From NCBI GenBank assembly GCA_013420905.1, contig JAAXNY010000011.1:992001-1056000 (forward strand): DNA of 64,000 nucleotides, read 5' to 3'. The notes beneath the pieces are model-generated. The model saw only the letters and a list, made by a program, of their open reading frames with translations. It ran no database searches and had not been told where the DNA came from. Of the stretch, positions 56,570 to 64,000 are shown one piece after another. The DNA is from Collybia mongolica. Taxonomy: Eukaryota > Basidiomycota > Agaricomycetes > Agaricales > Clitocybaceae. Each line of letters opens with the position of its first letter. Within the stretch, counting starts at the first letter, position 1. The position numbers were made by a program, and so were the translations under genes.

Positions 56570-57898
56570 ACCTTTTAACATTGCCAGTTGCAACTTCCTA
56601 TGATCCCAACTTCCTGATTTCCACCTTATCATTCCGAGATTGCTATGAATACACAGCTTCTTACTGCTGACTACCGACTGCTTAATGCGGCCCAAAGATA
56701 CACACACAAGGCATGGATTGACGAGTTCACTAAAAAAGGCACATTGTTAACCTGGCGCAACCAACCCTGCTGAGAACTCTGGATTGAAAACGGGCGACGG
56801 GCACCATGAAAGTTAGCAATTCAAGCGGTGGATTGTCTACCAACCCCCCCCTCCTCTCTGGCCGGGGTTCGACCGTCGCTCAATGTCATTGAATAAGCGT
56901 CATCCCCAAGTTGCGTGGGGCCGAAACCCCGGTTGTTCCTTCTGCTTCTTAGTGCGATGTCACACTGGTGTGTTACACCTCCAAATTTCCTCGTACATGT
57001 CGGAATACCGATGCCCAAGTCCATGAATTCACTATATGGAAGAGAATGAATGCCGCCGTGTGTCCTTTTCGCAGGTCATGCAACAACTTGAAATCCCACT
57101 CAACACCCTGCCTACCCGGACACCAAAAGCATCGGATGTGTCGGGATGAGCATTACGATGCCTTTTCTTCTTTCGAGCTTCCTCTCAGTGATCGTGCCTG
57201 GATAACGGACATTCTTGTCAAGAATCTTGAACTCTTCGAAACATAAAGCACAGTCCCAGTGTGTGTGGTACAAGCGCTATTTGGCACTGCACCAACTTCA
57301 TTTCGCATATCTTTCTGACACCCTGTGTTGAACTTAGCAGCAAGGGAAGGAATGAGCGAGAAAGTAAATGAGTTAATTGAGATAATGAAATAAAGTACAT
57401 AATTGCTCGCATAAATACATAAATAATATAACCCCTATAGAAATAGTAAATCATATGTGAGTCCGTTATAAAAACAAATGCGAAACTAATATGTCCATGT
57501 GATTGTACATGTCATGTGAAATGTCTGTGTGATGTGAATAGTAAGCCGGATCACCCTATTCTAACACCCTGCACTGTATGCTTATAGGATGGCGCAAATG
57601 GACCTGTTACGCTCATTTCCTCTACGCCGCGTGGTTATTTCCCAGAAGGAAAAACAAACGTGACTAGAAAATACGCGCGCTATTGCTTCTCAATATAATA
57701 CCACTCTTTTTGACATTTCTCAATTGTGGAGATCTGAAAACACCGGTATCATGCGGTTAATGCGGCGCAGATACATCCTCCTGTCTTCCATTCTGATTAT
57801 CAAGCATCTGTGATCCCGAAGATTAGCAGAATTGGTCAAGGAAGTGCTTAGGCGCTGCGACCTGGTACCTTTTGATTTTATGTTTTCTCTGTTTTCTC

Positions 57899-57906
57899 TA
57901 TAAAAA
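57899..57906 (+). promoter_or_regulatory. TATA box of SSP2
   Basis: TATAAAAA 66 bp upstream of the SSP2 start codon, matching the SSP1 arrangement. Confidence 0.75.
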
Positions 57907-57964
57907 CAGGCAGGTTTTCATACAATTCTACAGTTCGCTTTCACGCAGCTAATCAATCATCAAC

Positions 57965-58489
57965 ATGTTCTCTCTCAAGTCTATTGCCTCTGTTCTGGCC
58001 CTCGTTGCCCTCGCTTCAGCAGCTCCCACCGAGCTGAATACTGAAACTCAGGTGCGGCCGACGCCAATGCCCCTCACCATTTCATCTACTAATTACATAG
58101 TATATGGAATAGCTCACGCCCTTAATTGTCACTGTCTGCACAGGCAATATCTCCCCCCGCGACGGTTGTGCTGACATCCCCGTCGTTGCAGACACTTGTG
58201 TCAGCTTAACCGGTGGCCTCACCTTTTTGAATGATGAGATCTCGACTGGGCAAGTGCCTTTTGGATTCGTATGCACATTCTTCGCGTAAGTACTGATACA
58301 GATGTCCTGGTCGCCGCAATGACTAAGGTCTGGCTTCATTTTAGGAACTTTGGCTGCCTTTCAGTTGGAGATGGAGACAATGTCTTCCTCCAAGGAGGCA
58401 CCTACAGTTTCTCTGCTGTACCAGGAGTTGATGGGACTGTCAATTTCAACGATGTGGCAAGCTCCTTCAGCTGCTCGCCTATCTTCTAG
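57965..58489 (+). CDS. Small secreted cysteine-containing protein SSP2
   Basis: Exons 57965-58051, 58113-58285 and 58345-58489 give 134 residues. Same signal peptide as SSP1 with Lys for Arg at position 5. The mature protein keeps all six cysteines and the GGLTFLNDE and DGDNVFLQGGTYSF blocks. It differs mostly in exposed-looking positions (GNISPRDGC versus GYIATRTGC; STGQVPFGF versus STVHVPLGF) and by two extra residues in SFSAVPGVDGTVNFND. Exon 1 and 2 lengths are identical to SSP1 (87 and 173 nt), which supports both models. Intact, presumably secreted, function unknown. Confidence 0.85.
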
Positions 58490-58936
58490 TTTGTGAGTCA
58501 TTCTGGTCACGAATTTCTTGTTTATTTATCCTGACATTGGACTTGCGCAAGTGATCATAGTCGTGTACTAGCTGGGGCTTCGTGACGAGGAAGTGTTTAA
58601 GTGCACACATATGTACCAATTTTTTGCGTTGAAGTACCGAAATTTATCCAACAAATTCACCAACCCAGACGTCATAAGATCATGTTCCCGTTCTTATGCC
58701 TTAGGGAATATATTTCAACGTCATATAACCTCGGTTTCTTAACAGGTTAAATAGCTTCGTCGGCGCTATTATGCCACTATCATAACCTGTATATCAAGGT
58801 TAGATATCAGGCATTTGTGGAGACGCCGTATTATGATAATGATTAACAGCCGAGAACTTTCCGTTGTGACAGATGCTACAGATATGCATACGAAAACGAA
58901 TTCTACTCTGAGACATGCATATCTTTGATGTTATAT
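58490..58936. other. Convergent intergenic region, nothing coding seen
   Basis: Between the SSP2 stop and the SurE-like gene stop. The first about 150 bp belong to the duplicated SSP block; the rest has no recognised feature. Confidence 0.5.
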
Positions 58937-60141
58937 CTACTCTGGAAGACAACTAAGTAAACCCTGTAATTTCCTCAGCACGAATTCTTGTGTGTCTGCA
59001 TCGACATCTTGAATTGTTGTTGCATTGAAGACACTGACAGTTGCATAACACCCTAACCGTATAGTCGCCAGCTCATCAGTTAGCTGAGTCTTCCCGCAGC
59101 TCTCCACATCTCTGGTTCCTTCCGACGGTACGGCAATACGAGTGAATATCCAAGAGATACTTGACGCCGTTGGGCAGTTCTCCGTTCCAGGGAAATTCAC
59201 ATTTATGGTGGTACCAGGCGGTAGGATAGGGCCCTCCAGGTTCGAAAGATATATCTGGAGGAATGTCAATGTCAGGTTGTTATATGTTGCGGCGGCTAAG
59301 GAGAATTTTGAGGTCGGATCTGATTCGAGAGTTGTATACGATATTTGCGCAGCAGTCGCACCCGAAAAGGCAATGGATGGGGAACCAAGCAATGCTGCTG
59401 CTGCTGCCGCGCGTCTATGGGGATATTTGGTTCATAACGAGACTGGATGTAGACTGGTGGGGTACATACACGGTTGCTGAACCTGTAATAACCGAGCCGA
59501 GGTTATCTAAGGAGCAAAGTGTTAATTTCCACCAACTAATAACAGAACGCGGCCATACTGCCAACGTTTGAACCGCTGATAATGAGATCAGGTGGGGATC
59601 GAAAGAGTTTTGGAGCGAGTGTCTGAATCCCATATGTAACAGCATCGACACTGGTTATCTTGTTATAATGGTGTTTTCAATGAAAAACAAAGATATGAGC
59701 TCACGGGAACGCATTTACATAATTCAGATGTCCTACATAGTCATATCGTCAGGCTCTGCGATAATACTGATCATTCATGCCCGACTCACGATCACTAACG
59801 TTAAATCCAACAGCCGGTGATCCAACGGGGCACGTATCAAATTCACATGGAGTCGTTAACACACTCGGAATTGCAGTTGAATTTCCAGTCCCAGATTTAT
59901 TCACCGCAGGCGCAGACATTAGGATCTGGATGCCATATTGAGTTCATACACACGAGAGATGGAGAGGACTGACGTCAAATCCTGCCGTACGTAGTGCATC
60001 ATATTCCGATCTAATCTGAGCCACAGCCCATCCATCATCATTGGTAAGAACGACTTTCAAGTTGGGAAGGACGGAAGCGGCCAAATTGGCCTGGCTAAAG
60101 ACGAGGACGAGAAAATGTGCAAAGAATGAGCTCAAATGCAT
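58937..60141 (-). CDS. Secreted SurE-family 5'-nucleotidase / acid phosphatase
   Basis: Start 60141 gives a signal peptide (MHLSSFFAHFLVLVFSQANL). The metal-binding motif LKVVLTNDDGWAVAQIRSEY carries the catalytic Asp pair. Then follow LMSAPAVNKSGTGNSTAIP, CEFDTCPVGSPAVGF, LNYVNAFPVDAVTYGIQTL, PPDLIISGSNVGNNLGSV (the SurE SGxNxG loop), LGSPSIAFSGATAAQISYTT and a C-terminal region ending KLQGLLSCLPE, stop at 58937. About seven exons join in frame, including the short LNYVNAFP exon. Length of about 310 residues is typical of fungal secreted members. The usual SGTVGAA segment reads TGSATVRAAAAAA here. Confidence 0.88.
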
Positions 60142-61719
60142 GGCGGCTCCTTGATCGTGTCGGGCAGGAAAACCTTCGCTGACCCTTCCTTCTTTTATTC
60201 ACCTGTCGATGCTATTGGTCCGCAAGCACTTGGGTTTCGTGACGTCTCTTCGAGAAGCTCCAAGATGTACATGTGTTGCTCTGAACCAACGAGAAGCTTC
60301 GATCAGGTTGGATGGGAAGCCGAGTCATCATGTTACTTACAAGAAGATGTTGTAACTAGATGGTAAGTACCAAATCAATAGGGGACTCCCGGGGAAGAAG
60401 TCATATGACTGTTTTCCCTGGGATTATGACCAGACTTCAGACTGTGCAAAGATGCCCGAATCAACGCGCACCCTTATATGATCCTTATACGCCGATGCTC
60501 CTTCATACCGCCGTATCGGCTCCGGCCTCTCCTTCTCCTGGTTCATTTTCTGTGCGTCAACATTCAATATTCAGTATCCAACCCCGCCACGATTAACGCT
60601 CGGAATAACCCACTGGCATTACCCCAAGCATACGACGACCAGTTCCGAGTTCTATCAAGTCTTCCCTGTACATCAAGATGTGCTGAAACAAAGGGCCGTC
60701 TGAGAAACCTGCTGCCATGTTAGTATGTAGCAGTCAGATGAACGGAAAGAGAACGCACTTTAAATGATCATCTCCGTTTCTCGATTTCTGCGGCTATATC
60801 GGGAGTAAGCAGCACCTCTTTGATTGACGCTACATTCACCCCTTCCCGCCCCTATAGTATTTCGCTTGATTAATTGACGTATGATTTGAGATGATTTGAG
60901 GTGTATTGGTCTTTTGTAGCACTCGGTCCTAGACGATTGGGGGCTGGGCATTGTTATGGGTCCACATCAATCCTGAGCCCTTGCCAGTTCATGATATAGT
61001 GTGTAGTGTCACGCTATGTCTCCTTTTTCCTCAAGCCTCGCAGCGAACCCTGTCTGGCAATGCGAACTGGGTGCTAGACAGCACGTGTAAATATTCAGGT
61101 GGACACACCCTTCAAGTTTGTTCTCATTTAAGCAGCATCTTCGGAATGGATAGTAACACGTCTTTGGGCAGTCTCGGCCTCGAGGAAGGAGCAGTCCTTA
61201 AATAGGAAATGACAGATAAGAGATACTTGGGTGCATTGAAACACCAGCTGCCAGTGTGATCTGGGAATTTGAATGACAGGAACACAGTCCAGAGGCTGGT
61301 GTACTCATTTCATTTAATCTTGTCTTTGTCTTGCACAAAGACAAGACAAAACATATTATCAAACTGGATAAAGGACAGTAGTAAGTGGATACAAGTGCAG
61401 AAAAACGAGGTACAAACAAAGAAACAAGATATATTGTTTCAAATTGACGAGGGGAGAGTTCAAGTGTTCATAATTTAGTCGAACAGAGAAATGCCTCAAA
61501 TACAGGTTAGAAATTGATGGAGCAGATAGCTCATACTTGCACACAAGAACGAATATGCCCATTATCTGGATGGCGCACCGTTAGATATTCCAAGCCCTTC
61601 CCGCACAGTACATATACTCACCTCAGTAGAAAGCAGTTACGAATCTCATGAAGCGGCCCAATTTGATAGGAGCAATGCCTCTGGCCTGAGGATAACAATA
61701 CAGTGGCCTTTTAGGGCCA
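60142..61719. other. Intergenic region, no supported gene
   Basis: Begins with the SurE-gene promoter. Several plus-strand frames of 60-84 codons exist (60,136-60,366; 60,360-60,596; 60,951-61,205) without motifs or splice partners. A short palindromic stretch, TTGTCTTTGTCTTGCACAAA, is at about 61,320. Confidence 0.4.
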
Positions 61720-62795
61720 GTACAATTCCTGGGGAAGCAAGTTTGTGTTAACGCCAGGATTGAAAGATCGAGAGGAAAACTTACAAGGTAAAAAGTTTGA
61801 CGTCGCCAGTATTATCACTCGAACATTACCGGGTACGTCACTTTCCAGCTTAAGATTCAACCACAACGATAAACCGTCTGACCACATTATAATTTCTCCA
61901 TGAAGACCATCACCAATAACGGAGGAGCGAACGATGCAATCCTTGCTTGGGGGCTTCACGACATGACCGATAAAGGATGCAATAATATTACCCTTTGATT
62001 GCATATCTTCTATAATTCCGTATTCAGAGCGTCCATATTTTTTAGCCAGAGCAATCATGCGGTCGAGGACCTTGTTGAGAGAAATAACAGTGTTTTTGAC
62101 AACTTTAATGTGGAAGCCCGCTGGGTAGATAGCGTGGACCTAGTCCTAATGTTCCTTGCTGATGTCGTCAGGGAGGACATAAGAGTATCCATACTGATGG
62201 AAACGGTGGCGTATGTCGATGATGTGCTCTTTCTCGGGGCTGGGGTATCAGGCAATTTCCTGATCTCTTCGTCGATTTTGAGATCCCTAAGAAACTCTTC
62301 TGCATGCCCGGCGGTTATCGGCAGCATGATACTACCATCCGTAGGACGCAGGCTCTGATAGTCGTAAAGGAGTGAGTTGTATCCGATACCTGAAATGAAT
62401 CGGTTTTGACCACTATTAATGAGTTGAAGGAGACAGTCCGAGTCAGTAATCTGTAAATGCATACAAGGCACAACCTAACTCACATACGGCTCTGAATATT
62501 CAACAATGAAGCTAGTCCCAGTCATAGATGTAACATCAGTACCAACTACCCCGGAAAGCCTTATATGGGAAGCGTGCAACTATTTGAAGGCGTCCGTGAC
62601 CACTTTCTCTCCAATGTCAATCGTAAAACCAGCATAGTTCCATATGTATGTGGAGATACGCCCAGCTACTCGGAGTTCCCGAGGCTGATCGGAAGGTCAA
62701 GAAGTCAGCGAGTGCCGCCGCCTATCTATCCCATTAAACATTTACGCACCACGATGAGCGATTGAATTTGAAGTAGTATGCGAGGGGGATGCCAT
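61720..62795 (-). CDS. Unrecognised multi-exon gene, possibly broken
   Basis: Minus-strand exons suggest one gene: RISTYIWNYAGFTIDIGEKV, VVGTDVTSMTGTSFIVEYSE, a 33-nt GTGAGT intron, ITDSDCLLQLINSGQNRFIS, GIGYNSLLYDYQSLRPTDGS, HIIDIRHRFHQYGYSY, VHAIYPAGFHIKVVKNTVIS, MIALAKKYGRSEYGIIEDMQ and LHGEIIMWSDGLSLWLNLKL. Frame changes need short introns (33-42 nt). A TAG follows TDAFK near 62,575 and has no clean intron around it. I do not recognise the family. Proposed start 62795 (MASPSHTTSN) is weak. Confidence 0.4.
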
Positions 62796-63631
62796 GATTG
62801 CAGTAGCAAATTTATATTCTCTCTCTCCTCTACAAAACTCAAACTTGCGACAGCTAGCCTTTCTATAGAAACGATTTAGGGTTGCAGAAGATCTTCGTTT
62901 TCTCCACATTCGGTAAAGTTCATTCGAAATGCAACGCACCTTAATCTTTTTTGCACCCATATATTGTCTTGCACGAAACCGCGACAGCAGTAATTGAAGA
63001 CGGAGTAGGTCCTTGCAACCGATATCAAAGACGATTTTGTATTGCAGGACATCGACCTGGTGACTCCGGCTTTTGACAAGAGCATTGCTCCCGAATGCAA
63101 ACACTCGGTTGGGCGGCTTGTGCTGCAACACAATGGGGAACAGAGAAGGTTAGATCGCCCCGAAACCGAATAGCGGCCTTGTTTCATAATACCTTTGCAG
63201 TGGGTAGGATAGCGTGTCTAGAAAATCCTTTCCGCTTAAGTGGCAGCGTCGACCTACTCTTTGATCCTTCACATATACACAGTAAAACAAATTCTTTCCT
63301 TCGACGATCCTATTTGATTGCTCTGTCTGTGGTATGAATGAACGCAAGACTACAAATAAACGCGTTAAACTAAGATAAAGCAAAAAAAAAAAAGCCTCAA
63401 AGCAGAGAGAGCGCGCAGAAGTGAAAAAAGAAGACATGAAAACTCGTCAACCCGGGAGCCAACAATTATAAGAGTACACCAAATCCTCGCCGGGAGTCAG
63501 CCGCCACGGGGCGACGCGAAGGGGTCATACCAATCAGCATCGAGGACTAACGAACCCAACCATACAATGATCAAGGGATCTCCAGTAGCCCTCGTCTCCA
63601 GCATGCCAAGCACAGGTAAGAAACACGGTCT
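62796..63631. other. Intergenic region, no supported gene
   Basis: Open frames at 62,742-63,131 and 62,876-63,187 (minus) overlap in different frames and show no motif. No other feature seen. Confidence 0.4.
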
Positions 63632-64000
63632 TTAATTTCTTCCATCGCCGTTGCCACGACCATTGCCGTTCTGCCTGTCTCCAGTCGTCGCCTCAGCGTC
63701 CTTTGTGGCCGCATCAGCCTTTCCGCCCTTGGTGGCAGTATCCGCGGGGGCAGATGCCTCGGCAGCAGCAGCGCCCTTGCCTCTAGTCGGTTTATCAGTG
63801 ACCTGGGCGGGCTCGGCTTTCTCTGATGCAGAGGCGGTAGCGGTAACTGCTGCTTTGCCGTCCGTGGCGGATGCTGCTCCCTTGCCTTTTGCGGAGGACG
63901 TCGCCTCATCCGTTGCAGTGGGGGCTGCGGCGCCGCCCTTTTTCGAGGCGGTGGCAGTCGCGGAACCTCGACCTTTGCCAGTTGCTGTAGCTTTTCCAGT
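63632..64000 (-). CDS. C-terminal end of an Ala/Lys/Gly-rich low-complexity protein (partial)
   Basis: A 123-codon frame runs from the window edge to TAA at 63632-63634. It is rich in Ala, Thr, Lys and Gly with repeated KGKGAA / ATASKKGG / TKGGKADAA patterns and ends DRQNGNGRGNGDGRN. GC-rich with strong codon-position bias, so it is likely real coding sequence. The basic, Ala-rich composition resembles tails of chromatin or RNA-binding proteins, but no domain is visible in this fragment. An overlapping frame at 63,571-63,909 is a shadow. Confidence 0.65.
   Translation of the reverse strand, partial: TGKATATGKGRGSATATASKKGGAAAPTATDEATSSAKGKGAASATDGKAAVTATASASEKAEPAQVTDKPTRGKGAAAAEASAPADTATKGGKADAATKDAEATTGDRQNGNGRGNGDGRN

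Larger units (their letters stand above)
56570..58650 (+). repeat. Duplicated block, copy 2 (contains SSP2)
   Basis: Counterpart of 52,720-55,060 in the same orientation, except that 56,948-57,150 matches copy 1 only as reverse complement. It has its own extra DNA at about 57,270-57,590. Identity in the promoter and gene is roughly 85-90 percent by eye, lower further upstream. Confidence 0.8.

Overview
The window is nuclear DNA of a filamentous basidiomycete, most likely an Agaricomycete. Genes carry many short introns (about 45-65 nt, GT-AG, with CTRAY-like branch sites). Gene content also fits: several closely related P450s, a mushroom-type tyrosine-kinase-like kinase, paired small secreted cysteine proteins, and a Tad1-type LINE. 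Gene models were assembled by hand by joining exons across frames; no database search was possible.

Layout. (1) 1-9.5 kb is a dense housekeeping block: LCL3-type membrane nuclease (partial, minus), TAH18 diflavin reductase, a SWIB-domain SWI/SNF-RSC subunit, a BAR-SH3 adaptor and a Rheb GTPase. (2) 9.5-35.3 kb is a P450 locus built by segmental duplication. It holds two apparently intact P450s (A, D), two P450 pseudogenes (B, C), two Rheb fragments and a large nest of transposons inside P450-B: a solo LTR, an unclassified insertion, a TIR-bounded element and a decayed LINE. (3) 35.8-50 kb carries, mostly on the minus strand, a Kes1-type oxysterol-binding protein, two copies of a basidiomycete adaptor-like protein (one broken), a secreted ARB-07466-like protein, a vWA protein, a TKL kinase, an NHP6-type HMG-box protein and an alpha/beta hydrolase. 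(4) 50-64 kb is sparse: an unresolved ORF region, a duplicated block carrying two paralogous small secreted proteins, a secreted SurE-type phosphatase, an unrecognised gene and the end of an Ala/Lys-rich protein gene.

Main biological story. The Rheb-P450 segment was duplicated and the second copy decayed. In the best-aligned part of P450-B, every difference from P450-A is a CpG transition. The LINE's identified nonsense codons are nearly all TGA where CGA is expected, and the transposon nest is almost devoid of CpG. This is what cytosine methylation followed by deamination would leave. Against that background a 261-bp tract is perfectly identical between the live Rheb gene and its pseudogene, which points to recent gene conversion. 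I found no clear new multi-gene system; the most speculative candidate is the adaptor/vWA/TKL-kinase neighbourhood at 37.8-45.9 kb, where three of four members carry a single TAA nonsense codon.
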